From Melioribacteraceae bacterium (GTDB lineage Bacteria; Bacteroidota; Ignavibacteria; Ignavibacteriales; Melioribacteraceae): DNA of 64,000 nucleotides. The stretch's first letter is position 1; the number at the start of each line of letters is the position of its first letter. This document shows positions 26,399 through 36,282 of the stretch, piece after piece. The translations under genes were made by a program, and so were the position numbers. Below the pieces are notes generated by a model, which saw only the letters and a program-made list of their open reading frames with translations, was not told where the DNA came from and ran no database searches. The stretch covers positions 372,001 through 436,000 of the forward strand of contig JAEINS010000001.1 of assembly GCA_016342755.1 (NCBI GenBank). Direction: 5' to 3'.

Positions 26399-28564
26399 AT
26401 GAAGAAAATATTGTTTTTAATAATTATTCTAACCCTTTTATCAAATAATGTTTTTGCCCAGCAAGAATTCCCGTTTCAAAATGTAAAACTGTCGGATGAT
26501 GAACGTATTGAAAATTTAATTTCCTTAATGACACTTGAGGAGAAAGTGGATAATCTTTCTTCGCGCCCTGCCGGAGTTCCAAGGTTAGGTGTTAAGGGTA
26601 CAAGAATTATGGAAGGTTACCACGGATTAGCATATAGCGGACCGGCAAATTGGAGAGTCAGAGGAAAAGATTCCTCAGTAACAACTACATTTCCTCAGGC
26701 ATACGGACTTGCTCAAATGTGGGATCCGGAACTGATTCAAAAAATTGCGTCATTAGAAGCGGATGAATGCCGATATTTAGCTCAAAATAAAAATCATGGC
26801 AGAGCCGGCTTAATTATAATGTCTCCAAATGCGGATCTTGGCAGAGATATTAGATGGGGCAGAACTGAAGAATGTTATGGTGAAGATGCTTTTCTGGCTT
26901 CTCGATTAACAGTAGCTTTTGTAAAGGGACTTCAGGGGAACAATCCGAAATACTGGAAAACTGCCGCTCTTCTAAAGCATTTTCTTGCCAACAGTAATGA
27001 GAACGAACGATTTATAAATTCTTCAGATATTGATGAAAGATTATACCGTGAATATTATTCATATACTTTTTATAAAGGTGTTGTAGAAGGCGGATCCAGA
27101 GCATACATGGCTGCATATAATAAGGTAAACGGAATACCATGCGCTGTTCATCCAATGCTAAAAGATATTACAGTTGATGAATGGGGGCAGAATGGTATTA
27201 TATGTACAGATGGCGGAGCATTTAAATTATTAGTTGATGCCCATAAATATTATCCAAGTTATAAGGATGCGGCTAAAGGTTGTATTAATGCCGGAATTAA
27301 TATGTTTCTTGATGATTATAAATCATCATTGCACGAAGCTCTTAAGGAGGGTTTAGTTAACGAAGAAGAAATAGATGATGTTCTAAAAGGTTTGCTAAGA
27401 GTAATGCTGAAAGTAGGATTACTTGATAACAGTATGGATAACCCTTATATATCTATTGGTATTGAAGATACAATCCCTCCATGGACAAAAACGGATGCTG
27501 AAAAATTAGTTAGAGAAGCAACTGGTAAATCCGTGGTTCTGTTGAAAAATGAAAATAATATTCTTCCAATAAATAAAGAAACAATTAAATCAGTAGCGGT
27601 AATTGGTCCAAGTGCCGATTTAGTAGTCTCAGACTGGTATGCCGGAACTCCGCCTTATCAGATATCAATATTAGACGGGATTAAAAATGCGGTTGGCGAA
27701 AATGTTAAAATAAATTATGCCGCAAGCAATAAAGCTGATTCCGCTATTATAGTTGCAAAAAACTCAGATGTGGTAATTGTCTGTGTTGGAAATCATCCTC
27801 TAAGTTATGGATTAAAGTGGGGCGATAACCAAGTTGCAAGCGATGGAAGAGAAGCTATTGATAGAGAAGCAATATCTTTGGAACAAGAAGATTTAGTAAA
27901 GTTAGTAAGAAAATCCAATCCGAATACGGTTTTAGTAATTGTTTCAAGTTTTCCATATTCCATAAACTGGTCTAAAGAAAATGTTCCGGCAATATTACAC
28001 ATCTCACAATCAAGTCAGGAGCTTGGTAATGGCTTAGCGGATATAATATTTGGGAAAATCAGTCCTGCTGGCCGTTTGGTACAGACGTGGTCAAAATCAA
28101 TAGATGAATTATTGCCAATTCTTGAATATGATATTACAAAAGGCCGTACTTATATGTATGATAAACATGAACCGCTTTTCCCATTTGGACATGGTTTGAG
28201 CTATACTGAATTTGAATATCAAAAAATGAGTATTAATAAAAATAACATATCAGAGGGAGATACACTTAATCTTAATATCAAAATAAAAAACTGCGGCGAT
28301 TTTGATAGTGATGAAGTTGTTCAGGTATATGTTAGTTATCCGGATTCTAAAATTAAAAGACCAGTTAAAGAATTAAAGGGTTTTAAAAGAATTCATATAA
28401 AATCTGGCGAAACAGAAAATGTTGAATTAAAACTTGCAGCAGATGATTTGAAATATTGGGATAAAGACAAACATAAGTTTAATCTGGAAAAAGGGGAAAT
28501 TAAGATAGCAGTCGGAGCATCATCGGCTGATCTGAAATTATTCACAGAAATTGAAGCGGACTAA
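26399..28564 (+). CDS. GH3 beta-glycosidase, secreted
   Basis: 721 residues from the ATG at 26399 (GGAG 6-9 bases before it; a longer in-frame TTG start at 26384 is unlikely). Signal peptide to about residue 20 (NNVFAQ). Classic three-part GH3: TIM barrel with SPNADLGRDIRWGRTEE, KHFLANSNENER and nucleophile Asp271 in ICTDGG; alpha/beta sandwich with SVVLLKNENNILPI and VVIVCVGN; and a C-terminal fibronectin-type domain (DEVVQVYVSYP, RPVKELKGFKRI). Family activities include beta-glucosidase, beta-xylosidase and others. Overlaps slightly with the largest possible frame of the next gene. Confidence 0.95.
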   Translation: MKKILFLIIILTLLSNNVFAQQEFPFQNVKLSDDERIENLISLMTLEEKVDNLSSRPAGVPRLGVKGTRIMEGYHGLAYSGPANWRVRGKDSSVTTTFPQAYGLAQMWDPELIQKIASLEADECRYLAQNKNHGRAGLIIMSPNADLGRDIRWGRTEECYGEDAFLASRLTVAFVKGLQGNNPKYWKTAALLKHFLANSNENERFINSSDIDERLYREYYSYTFYKGVVEGGSRAYMAAYNKVNGIPCAVHPMLKDITVDEWGQNGIICTDGGAFKLLVDAHKYYPSYKDAAKGCINAGINMFLDDYKSSLHEALKEGLVNEEEIDDVLKGLLRVMLKVGLLDNSMDNPYISIGIEDTIPPWTKTDAEKLVREATGKSVVLLKNENNILPINKETIKSVAVIGPSADLVVSDWYAGTPPYQISILDGIKNAVGENVKINYAASNKADSAIIVAKNSDVVIVCVGNHPLSYGLKWGDNQVASDGREAIDREAISLEQEDLVKLVRKSNPNTVLVIVSSFPYSINWSKENVPAILHISQSSQELGNGLADIIFGKISPAGRLVQTWSKSIDELLPILEYDITKGRTYMYDKHEPLFPFGHGLSYTEFEYQKMSINKNNISEGDTLNLNIKIKNCGDFDSDEVVQVYVSYPDSKIKRPVKELKGFKRIHIKSGETENVELKLAADDLKYWDKDKHKFNLEKGEIKIAVGASSADLKLFTEIEAD

Positions 28565-28628
28565 TATCAGTGTCCCTGTTAAAAGTATTAAATTTATAAA
28601 TGTGCTTAAAATCGACTATAGGCTTTTG

Positions 28629-29384
28629 ATGTTTGAACTATTAGAACAATTTCTAAATACTCCGGTTAATTGGATATTGTTTTTTATTTGCGGAGTATTA
28701 ATTGGAATGGCCAAAACCGGTTTATCAGGAGCCGGTTTAATGATAGTACCCATTATGGCAAGTGTTTTTGGCGGTAAGCTATCAGTGGGAATTGTTCTGC
28801 CTATGTTAATCTTTGCGGATATGTTTGCCGTAAAATATTATCATCGCCACGCAAACTGGAGATACGTTTGGATGGCTTTGCCCTGGGCTTTAATTGGTGT
28901 TATAGTCGCGACTTTGTTTGGCAACAGTATTGATGATTCCACATTTAAAGTTTTTATGGCAATAATAATTTTATCCGGAATAATTTTGATGTTAGTAAAT
29001 GATGTATTGCTGAAATCGAAAAATATTCCGGATAAGTGGTGGTTTGCGGCGATACTTGGATTAGCCGGAGGTTTTACAACTATGATTGGTAATGCGGCGG
29101 GACCAGTTATGGCGCTATATTTGCTTTCCATGAGGCTTCCAAAAAATAATTTTATTGGTACGGCAGCCTGGTTTTTCTTTCTCATAAATATATTAAAAGT
29201 TCCTTTTCATATATTCAGCTGGGAAACTATCTCTATTAAGACAGTAATGATCGATATAATAGGATTCCCGGCAATTGTTATTGGTGTGGTTATTGGCATT
29301 AAGCTGGTTAAGTTATTTCCCGAAAAAATTTTCAGGTATTTTATAATTATAAGTACAATTTTATCCGCATTATTTTTACTCTAA
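28629..29384 (+). CDS. TauE/SafE family membrane transporter (sulfite/anion exporter)
   Basis: 251 residues from the ATG at 28629; an upstream ATG at 28551 overlaps the GH3 gene and gives a non-homologous-looking tail, so the internal start is preferred. Seven or eight hydrophobic segments. Two related halves each carry the Gly-rich family motif: GVLIGMAKTGLSGAGLMIVPIM and GLAGGFTTMIGNAAGPVMALYL. Family members move sulfite or organosulfonates across the inner membrane. Its place among sulfatase and glycosidase genes suggests export of a sulfur oxyanion, but the link is inference. Confidence 0.85.
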   Translation: MFELLEQFLNTPVNWILFFICGVLIGMAKTGLSGAGLMIVPIMASVFGGKLSVGIVLPMLIFADMFAVKYYHRHANWRYVWMALPWALIGVIVATLFGNSIDDSTFKVFMAIIILSGIILMLVNDVLLKSKNIPDKWWFAAILGLAGGFTTMIGNAAGPVMALYLLSMRLPKNNFIGTAAWFFFLINILKVPFHIFSWETISIKTVMIDIIGFPAIVIGVVIGIKLVKLFPEKIFRYFIIISTILSALFLL

Positions 29385-29418
29385 ATAAATTATTATAGAA
29401 AATCGATTTGAGGTTTAA

Positions 29419-30810
29419 ATGGATATTTCGAGAAGAAAATTTTTAGCATCTGTTAGTATGCTGGCAGCAAGTACTATCTTACCTGTAAAATCATTTGGCT
29501 TTGGTAAAGAAGGGAAATTGCGTGTAGCCCTTGTTGGTACCGGTGTTAGAGGAATTAGTTTTTGGGGGAGAAGACTTGTTCAGCAATACTCAGATATAAT
29601 TGAGTTTGTGGGACTGAGCGATATAAATTCCGGACGATTAGAATTTGGGAAAAAATATATTGACACTGATTGCCCGACATTTGCGGATTTTGACGAGATG
29701 ATGAGAGAGACCAGGCCCGATTTATTAATTGTTACTACAAAAGATTCAACACATCATCAATTTATAATTAAAGGATTAAAATATTGTGATGTCTTAACTG
29801 AAAAGCCTTTAACTACTGATGAATATAAATGTCAGGATATTATTACTGCTGAAAGAAAATCAAATAAAAAACTAATTGTCGGGTTTAATTATAGATGGAG
29901 CCCGTATAATACAAAGATTAAAGAGTTGTTAGTAAATAATGAGATTGGTAAAATAACATCGGTTGACTTTCATTGGTATCTAAATACATATCACGGCGCG
30001 TCATATTTTAGAAGATGGCACGGTTTAAGAGATTCCGGCGGTACACTTTGGGTTCATAAAGCAACACATCACTTCGATTTATTAAACTGGTGGATTGATT
30101 CTGATCCTGAAGAAGTTTTTGCCTATGGCGATCTTGAATACTATGGAGCAAATGGAAAAATTAGAGGCGACAAATGCAGAACATGTCAGCATAAATCTGA
30201 TTGCAAATTTTTCTGGGATATTACTAAAGATCAGCACATGATGGATCTTTATGCCGCAAATGAAAAGCATGATGGATACATACGTGATAATTGTTTGTTC
30301 AGAAAAGAGATTGATATATACGATAAAATGTCTGCACAGGTTAAGTATAAAAACAATGTCACTCTAAACTATTCATTAACCACGTATTCGCCCTACGAAG
30401 GCTGGAAAGTAGCTTTTAATGGTACTGAAGGAAGAATAGAAGCCTGGCAGGATATTCCGTACTTTAAAGAAGTTTCTGTTGATCAGGCTGAAATGCATGC
30501 AAGGGAAATGGATCAGAGTGGAAAAGATGATATGCAGCATGAATCTATTATAGTTCATAATTTATGGAATAAACATAAGGTTGTTGATGTAGCATTTGAA
30601 AAAGCAGGACATGGCGGCGGTGATAAACGTCTGCACGATAAAATATTTAAGAACCCGGATATGGAAGATCCATTTAAACGGGCTGCTGGTGTACGTGACG
30701 GAGCAATGTCAGTGTTAATAGGCATAGGCGCAAGGAACAGTATCGAATCCGGCAACCCGACAAAAATATCTGACCTTACTGATCTAAAGCCGCAGATCAA
30801 AAGAATTTAA
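29419..30810 (+). CDS. Tat-exported Gfo/Idh/MocA oxidoreductase with Cys cluster
   Basis: 463 residues. Twin-arginine signal ISRRKFLAS. Rossmann start RVALVGTGVRG; EKP motif in LTEKPLTTDEY. The usual Asp-x-Gly-x-His motif is replaced by HKATHHFD (residues around 215). An insertion holds C-x2-C-x5-C (KCRTCQHKSDC) with a further Cys in RDNCLF about 40 residues later; such four-Cys insertions occur in one branch of this family and may bind a metal. No obvious redox partner immediately adjacent. Next gene is GH26. Confidence 0.9.
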   Translation: MDISRRKFLASVSMLAASTILPVKSFGFGKEGKLRVALVGTGVRGISFWGRRLVQQYSDIIEFVGLSDINSGRLEFGKKYIDTDCPTFADFDEMMRETRPDLLIVTTKDSTHHQFIIKGLKYCDVLTEKPLTTDEYKCQDIITAERKSNKKLIVGFNYRWSPYNTKIKELLVNNEIGKITSVDFHWYLNTYHGASYFRRWHGLRDSGGTLWVHKATHHFDLLNWWIDSDPEEVFAYGDLEYYGANGKIRGDKCRTCQHKSDCKFFWDITKDQHMMDLYAANEKHDGYIRDNCLFRKEIDIYDKMSAQVKYKNNVTLNYSLTTYSPYEGWKVAFNGTEGRIEAWQDIPYFKEVSVDQAEMHAREMDQSGKDDMQHESIIVHNLWNKHKVVDVAFEKAGHGGGDKRLHDKIFKNPDMEDPFKRAAGVRDGAMSVLIGIGARNSIESGNPTKISDLTDLKPQIKRI

Positions 30811-30876
30811 TAATATTGCTAAATTATGTTTATCGAAGTTTTAACAAACATTACAAATAATTTTTTTGAGAAAATA

Positions 30877-32904
30877 ATGAAAATAATTTCAATTAGTTTA
30901 TTAACTTTTTTTTTGTTGGTTGGTTGTACGGCGAATCAAATTAAAAATGTAAATCCGGTTAATCCAAATTCTTCTAAAGAAGCGAAAGAATTATTAAAGT
31001 ATTTATATGATCTCACCGGGACGGGGGTTCTTTCGGGTCAGCATAATTATCCGCATCAAAGACACTTATCAACCGATTCTGTAATATCCCGGACAGGAAA
31101 AACTCCGGCAATTTGGGGCTGCGATTTTATAGCTCCTAATATTTACCGGGAAAAATATTCCAGACAAGATGTAGTTGATGAAGCAATAAGACAGTACAGA
31201 AAGGGATGTATTATTACATTGATGTATCATCAGGTTAAACCGTTTGATCATGACAGCCTTGGTTTCAGCGGCAGTGTTAAAAGCCATGTTACAGATGATG
31301 AATGGAAAGAAATAATTACTCCGGGTACAAATTATTATAATATGCTGATTGAAAAAATTGATTCTGTTGCCGTATACCTAAAACAGTTAGAAGAAAAAAA
31401 CATACCGGTTCTATGGAGACCTTATCATGAAATGAATGGTATATGGTTCTGGTATGGTGATAGAAAGGGTTCAGAGGGATTTATTAAGCTTTGGAAGATT
31501 ATGTATGATCGTTATGTGAATTTTCATAAACTGAATAATCTTATTTGGGTATGGAATGCAAATGCCCCGCGTGATTGGAAAGATGATGAAGCATATGATT
31601 ATAAACTGTTTTATCCCGGTGATGAATACGTTGATGTATTGGCGGCGGATGTTTATAAAAATGATTTTAAGAAATCGCATCATGATCAGCTTTTAGAACT
31701 TGGAAACGGTAAGCCTATTGCTATTGGAGAATGCGGAATAATACCGGCACCGGAGATTTTAGAAGAGCAGACCAAATGGGTCTGGTTTATGGATTGGGCA
31801 AATTTTATCTGGGAATATAATGAACCAGAGAAGGTGCGGGAATTATATAATTCACCAAGGGTAATTAATCTAAATGATATCAATATTGGGTTAAAAAAAA
31901 CTAATGAATTAAATAAAAGATTTTTTTCAGAATATAGTTTTTGGAATCAGCCATTGCCAGAGAATCCGGAAGTAGATCCTAAAAGTGAATATTGGATCGG
32001 TCTTTTAGAGAAAGATCAGAGCGGAGAAAATTTTGGCCCAAACGTTGGCGGTTATTCAATTCCTATTTATGAAGTTGATTCTGAAACTCCTAAATATAGA
32101 GTTAATGAAAGAGTATTTACAGATAAACAATGGGCAGTTGTGGGATTTGAAGGCGGCTGGTTTGATAAGGGGGAAGTTTTTCATCATTCAAATGATTTCG
32201 AAAAAATTGTTCCAATACCGGAAAAAGCAATACCCGATAAAGAAAGTGATGCCCATTTTGCCTTAGTAGATTATAAAAACCGTTTAGCCTGGGATATGTG
32301 GGGAGCTGAATTTAAGGATGGGCAATGGTTTTCGTACACCGGCATGTTTTATAGCATTGATGATGACGGTGTTTTTGATGAATATAATTTCCCGATTAAA
32401 GATGATGAAAGTATTCATCATTATGGACCCGGAAGAGCTTCAGGTGTTCCCATAATAGCCGGTACAATTATGTATGATGAAGTTAAGTCGGGTGTAATTG
32501 AGCATAAGCTGTCATGCGCTGTCAGGTATGGGGCGTTAAAAGAATTTACTTATCCTGCTATTTGGACTGATGGAGTTTTTGAAGGCGGTTTACCTGAAGG
32601 ATCTGTTATACAGCTTGATCCGGAATTGGATTTAACTCAGTTTAATTTAACAGAGGGCGAAAAAGTTGTTGCTAAAGCGATGCAAAAATATGGATTAGTA
32701 ATAACTGATGTTTCATTGGGGAATGTTATTTATCCCGAAGGATTATGGAATAACGATAATAAAAGTTGGGAAGGAATTTTAAGAGGCTGGAGTGAAAAGG
32801 GCGGTATTAAAACAATTCCATTAAAAAATTATAGAGTTCTAAAAGTTGTTAACATTGTTAATAAAGGGGATAATGCACGTCCTAAATTTGATCATGTATT
32901 TTAA
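30877..32904 (+). CDS. GH26 (beta-mannanase-like) enzyme fused to an uncharacterised C-terminal domain, lipoprotein
   Basis: 675 residues from the ATG at 30877, which puts a proper lipobox (LLVGC, Cys12) near the N-terminus; the in-frame ATG at 30826 would add 17 atypical residues. Residues 30-345 are a GH26 barrel: VLSGQHNYP, acid/base Glu185 in RPYHEMNG and nucleophile Glu285 in IGECG. From about 355 to the end is a separate domain starting SFWNQPLPENPEVDPKSEYW, with SDAHFALVDYKNRLAWDMW, GVIEHKLSCA, GSVIQLDPELDL and KAMQKYGLVITD; a similar domain occurs alone in secreted actinobacterial proteins of unknown function. GH26 enzymes cleave beta-mannans or related beta-glycans. Confidence 0.85.
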   Translation: MKIISISLLTFFLLVGCTANQIKNVNPVNPNSSKEAKELLKYLYDLTGTGVLSGQHNYPHQRHLSTDSVISRTGKTPAIWGCDFIAPNIYREKYSRQDVVDEAIRQYRKGCIITLMYHQVKPFDHDSLGFSGSVKSHVTDDEWKEIITPGTNYYNMLIEKIDSVAVYLKQLEEKNIPVLWRPYHEMNGIWFWYGDRKGSEGFIKLWKIMYDRYVNFHKLNNLIWVWNANAPRDWKDDEAYDYKLFYPGDEYVDVLAADVYKNDFKKSHHDQLLELGNGKPIAIGECGIIPAPEILEEQTKWVWFMDWANFIWEYNEPEKVRELYNSPRVINLNDINIGLKKTNELNKRFFSEYSFWNQPLPENPEVDPKSEYWIGLLEKDQSGENFGPNVGGYSIPIYEVDSETPKYRVNERVFTDKQWAVVGFEGGWFDKGEVFHHSNDFEKIVPIPEKAIPDKESDAHFALVDYKNRLAWDMWGAEFKDGQWFSYTGMFYSIDDDGVFDEYNFPIKDDESIHHYGPGRASGVPIIAGTIMYDEVKSGVIEHKLSCAVRYGALKEFTYPAIWTDGVFEGGLPEGSVIQLDPELDLTQFNLTEGEKVVAKAMQKYGLVITDVSLGNVIYPEGLWNNDNKSWEGILRGWSEKGGIKTIPLKNYRVLKVVNIVNKGDNARPKFDHVF

Positions 32905-32922
32905 CTGAGGTGATTTTTGGCT

Positions 32923-34314
32923 ATGAGTAAATTCTGGTTTATAATTCTTGTAATAATATTTAATACTTGTCACACTGCAAATGCCCAATCGATATTTGTT
33001 TCAAATATTGGCTGTGATGATAACGACGGTTCACTAAACTTCCCTTTGTTAAGTATACAAAAGGGGATTGATCTTCTGGAAGCGGGTGATACACTATACC
33101 TTAGAGAAGGTGCTTTTTATATTGATAAACCAATCTTAATTAGAAAAAACGGGAATCATGAAAAGTGGTTTTCAATAAAAGCATATAAGGGCGAGCAAGT
33201 TGAGATTAATGGTGAAACTTTCAAAAAATCGAAAAACATACCGGCCGGATATCACGGACAGGATGGAATAATTGATATAGATAGTTCGAGTTATATAGAG
33301 TTAATAGGGATAGGTGTTTGCCACTCAAGAGCTCGGGGAATAAAAATCACTTATTCCAATAATATAAATATACTAAACTGCAGCAGCAGAGCCACTTATA
33401 ACAGCGGTATCGGAGTCCGGTTTACATCAAATCTTAAAATATTTAATTGTGAAGTTGTTGATGCTAATAATCAGGATTACAGACCTTATGGATTCAAAAG
33501 AAGAAGAGAAGCTCCGCAAGAAGCAATATCTTTAATGCCCGCATGGAATTTTGAGGTAGCGTATAATCATGTGCATAATAATAGAAAGGAAGGTATTGAC
33601 TGTAAGGAAGATTCCTATCATGGCAGAATCCATCATAATTATGTTCACGATAATGATAGACAAGGTATTTATGTTGATAGCTGGTTCGGAAGACTTCATC
33701 ACATAGAAGTTTTTGAAAATCATTTGCACGATAACGATTATGGAATTGCAATATCTGCCGAAGATGACCGTTCGAGCATGGATAGTGTTTATATTCATCA
33801 TAATCTGATTTATAATAATCGCGGATCCGGAATATTATTCGGTACGTTTGGTGATAATCATTTAAGGACGGATCTTTTTGTTTTTAATAATACTATTGTT
33901 AATAATGGCAGTGCCGGGCACTGGTGTGGATTAACCGGTGGAATCGAGGTTCAGTCAAAAAATATTAAGCAAGTTAAAATTTATAATAATTTGATATATG
34001 ATAATTATGGCTTTTCGATTGGTACCACTTTTATAAAAAGTGAAGTTATTAACGGGTTAAAAGAACGGGAGATTGAGATTACTAACAATCTTTGTTCCCC
34101 GGAGAAAAATATTTATCAGACCCGAAATTATTTTGACCTGGTAATTCCTTATAATGGTAATAGTTCAATTGAAGAAAACCCGGAATTTAAATTAAAGACA
34201 TTTAATGATTTTCGTCCGCAAAATAAAATTGTGAATAAGTGTGGTATAAATAACTCATCCATTGGTATCGGAGATAAAATAAATACACTTCCGCGACTGA
34301 TATTAAGAGATTAA
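32923..34314 (+). CDS. Right-handed beta-helix protein, secreted
   Basis: 463 residues from the ATG at 32923; GAGGTGA lies 9 bases upstream, whereas it is too close to a TTG at 32917. Signal peptide to about residue 22 (CHTANAQS). Opening IFVSNIGCDDNDGSLNFPLLSIQKGIDL is the DUF1565-like cap that precedes parallel beta-helices. Coils with YNHVHNNRKEGIDCKE, RIHHNYVHDNDRQGIYVDSW and YIHHNLIYNNRGSGILFG follow. Similar proteins include PL6-type lyases and isomerases, but the Lys/Arg catalytic pair of PL6 is not evident. Possibly binds or modifies a polyuronide. Confidence 0.75.
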   Translation: MSKFWFIILVIIFNTCHTANAQSIFVSNIGCDDNDGSLNFPLLSIQKGIDLLEAGDTLYLREGAFYIDKPILIRKNGNHEKWFSIKAYKGEQVEINGETFKKSKNIPAGYHGQDGIIDIDSSSYIELIGIGVCHSRARGIKITYSNNINILNCSSRATYNSGIGVRFTSNLKIFNCEVVDANNQDYRPYGFKRRREAPQEAISLMPAWNFEVAYNHVHNNRKEGIDCKEDSYHGRIHHNYVHDNDRQGIYVDSWFGRLHHIEVFENHLHDNDYGIAISAEDDRSSMDSVYIHHNLIYNNRGSGILFGTFGDNHLRTDLFVFNNTIVNNGSAGHWCGLTGGIEVQSKNIKQVKIYNNLIYDNYGFSIGTTFIKSEVINGLKEREIEITNNLCSPEKNIYQTRNYFDLVIPYNGNSSIEENPEFKLKTFNDFRPQNKIVNKCGINNSSIGIGDKINTLPRLILRD

Positions 34315-34354
34315 AAGTTAAATAAATATTTCAAAATTAAATAAGTGAATTAAC

Positions 34355-35536
34355 ATGAAGAAGTTTTCTTTCCTAATTATGGTAGCTTTAATAGTAGGCT
34401 GTACAACAAAAAAAGATGAAAAAATAATTACAAAAGAGTTTATAGAAACACAGTTAAATTTTAGTGTTGAACAGTATAAACTAATGGCAGAGGCTTGTCC
34501 GGATTCTTTATTCCCCAGAACATTTCAAAATGGGAGATTTGTAACTTCTGATTCACGGTGGTGGTGTTCTGGTTTTTATCCGGGGGCTTTAGTTTATTTA
34601 TATGAGTATAGTAAGGACAATACCATTGAGGCTGAGATTTATAATAAATTCGAATATTTGGAAAAGGAAAAATTAAATTCATCGGATCATGATATTGGTT
34701 TTAAGATAAATTGTAGTTTTGGAAATATGCTGCGTGTTACAAAAGATACCATTAAATATGCTCCAATTCTTAAAGATGCTGCTATTAGTCTGTTATCAAG
34801 GTATAATCCGGATGTCGGTGTAATTCGTTCATGGGGCAGATGGAATAAAGCCTGGCAATATGCAGTTATAATTGATAATATGATGAATCTTGAATTATTG
34901 CTTGTTGCGGATAAACTTGAAGGAAATAAAGAGTTTTATGATTGTGCCATTTCTCATGCCGATAAAACAAGAGAAAATCATTACCGCAAAGATAATAGTA
35001 CATGGCATGTAGTTTCTTATGATTCTGTAACCGGAATCCCGCATGTAAAACAAACTCATCAGGGTCAGGCAAATGAATCGGCGTGGGCAAGAGGACAAGC
35101 ATGGGGCTTATATGGTTATACCGTTATGTACCGGGAAACCGGAGAACAAAAATATTTAGATCAGGCAATTAAAGTTGCTGAGTATATGTTAAACCATAAA
35201 AATGTCCCAGATGATTTAATTTTCTATTGGGATTATGACGCGAAAGATATTTCCAATGCTCTTAGAGATGCTTCTGCTGCGGCTATAACAGCTTCTGCGC
35301 TAATTACTCTATCTGAATATGCTGAGTTAAAGTCGGATAAGTATTTGACGGCAGCAAAAGAAATAATTAAAAATTTATCTTCACCAAAATATCGGGCGGA
35401 GTCAGGTGAAAACGGTAACTTTCTTTTAAAACATTCTGTAGGAAGTTTACCAAACAATTCTGAAGTTGATGTGCCTTTAAGTTATGCCGATTATTACTAT
35501 GTAGAAGCGTTGATGAAGCTTTATAGAAAGATTTAA
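34355..35536 (+). CDS. GH88 unsaturated glucuronyl hydrolase, lipoprotein
   Basis: 393 residues. Lipobox LIVGC (Cys16). An (alpha/alpha)6 barrel with SSDHDIGFKI (Asp111 and Asp113) and YAVIIDNMMNLEL (Asp174), matching the two catalytic aspartates known from Bacillus unsaturated glucuronyl hydrolase. HQGQANESAWARGQAWGLYGY is the substrate-binding signature, and RDASAAAITASALI also fits. The family removes the 4,5-unsaturated uronic acid left by polysaccharide lyases; a lyase partner could be the PL14-like protein at 20260. Confidence 0.93.
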   Translation: MKKFSFLIMVALIVGCTTKKDEKIITKEFIETQLNFSVEQYKLMAEACPDSLFPRTFQNGRFVTSDSRWWCSGFYPGALVYLYEYSKDNTIEAEIYNKFEYLEKEKLNSSDHDIGFKINCSFGNMLRVTKDTIKYAPILKDAAISLLSRYNPDVGVIRSWGRWNKAWQYAVIIDNMMNLELLLVADKLEGNKEFYDCAISHADKTRENHYRKDNSTWHVVSYDSVTGIPHVKQTHQGQANESAWARGQAWGLYGYTVMYRETGEQKYLDQAIKVAEYMLNHKNVPDDLIFYWDYDAKDISNALRDASAAAITASALITLSEYAELKSDKYLTAAKEIIKNLSSPKYRAESGENGNFLLKHSVGSLPNNSEVDVPLSYADYYYVEALMKLYRKI

Positions 35537-35562
35537 TTGAATTATTAATTAGCAGACTTAAA

Positions 35563-36282
35563 ATGAAAAGTATATCGATAATATTTCCGGCATATGACGA
35601 ACAAGAAAAAATTCAGGCTGATATTTTAGCTGCTGATCAGTTTTTAATTAGCAATAGTTTTGAAGGTGAAATAATTGTAGTTGATGATGGAAGCAGTGAT
35701 AGGACTTATGAAAAAGCTTCTGAGTTGATTTCTAATTTGGAATCGGATTTAATTGTTCTGAAACTGGAAGAAAATTGTGGAAAGGGAAAAGCAGTTGCAG
35801 AAGGAGTTAAATCAGCATCGTGCGATATAATACTATATTCTGACGTTGGTTTAACGATCCCATTTTCTGACGCGTTAGCGGGGCTCAAATTTATTTCTGA
35901 TAATGAATGTGAAATTGCCCACGGCAGCCGCAGAATGAAAGAGTCTGTGATTGTTAAACAGCAGGATAAAGATCGTAAAGTTATCTCTGATTTTTTTATC
36001 AGATTTGTAAAGTTATTTTTAGGTATTCCAAAGAATTTTACCGATACACAATGCGGATTTAAAATCTATAAAAGTGGCATCGCAAAAGAACTATACTCAG
36101 ACTTAAAAATCACAGGCTTTCTATTCGAAATTGAAATCATACTTAAGGCAATTAAAAGTGGAAATGTAATCAAAGAATTTCCTGTTAACTGGAAATGTGA
36201 CAGAGATAGCAGATTGTCGATATTTAAAAGTCCATGGGAAATTATAAAAGACACATTGAAAATATATTTAAATAGATTCTAA
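35563..36282 (+). CDS. GT2 family polyprenyl-phosphate glycosyltransferase
   Basis: 239 residues, GT-A fold. SIIFPAYDEQEKI, IIVVDDGSSDRTYEKA and ILYSDVGLTIPFSD (the DxD-like site reads DVG) resemble dolichyl-phosphate beta-glucosyltransferases; TDTQCGFKIYKSGIAKELY is the family's conserved acceptor loop, and KEFPVNWKCDRDSRLSIFKS is the usual end. No C-terminal membrane domain. Probably makes a lipid-linked sugar, the donor for the GT-C enzyme at 37159-38757. Its stop overlaps, by 4 bases, the stop of the convergent ApbE gene. Confidence 0.85.
   Translation: MKSISIIFPAYDEQEKIQADILAADQFLISNSFEGEIIVVDDGSSDRTYEKASELISNLESDLIVLKLEENCGKGKAVAEGVKSASCDIILYSDVGLTIPFSDALAGLKFISDNECEIAHGSRRMKESVIVKQQDKDRKVISDFFIRFVKLFLGIPKNFTDTQCGFKIYKSGIAKELYSDLKITGFLFEIEIILKAIKSGNVIKEFPVNWKCDRDSRLSIFKSPWEIIKDTLKIYLNRF

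Noticed and set aside
28551-28628. Upstream start for the TauE/SafE protein
   Set aside because: It overlaps the GH3 gene and adds a charged, atypical N-terminus; the ATG at 28629 gives a normal membrane protein start.
30826-30876. Longer N-terminus for the GH26 protein
   Set aside because: It would bury the lipobox signal behind 17 residues; the start at 30877 gives a proper lipoprotein signal.
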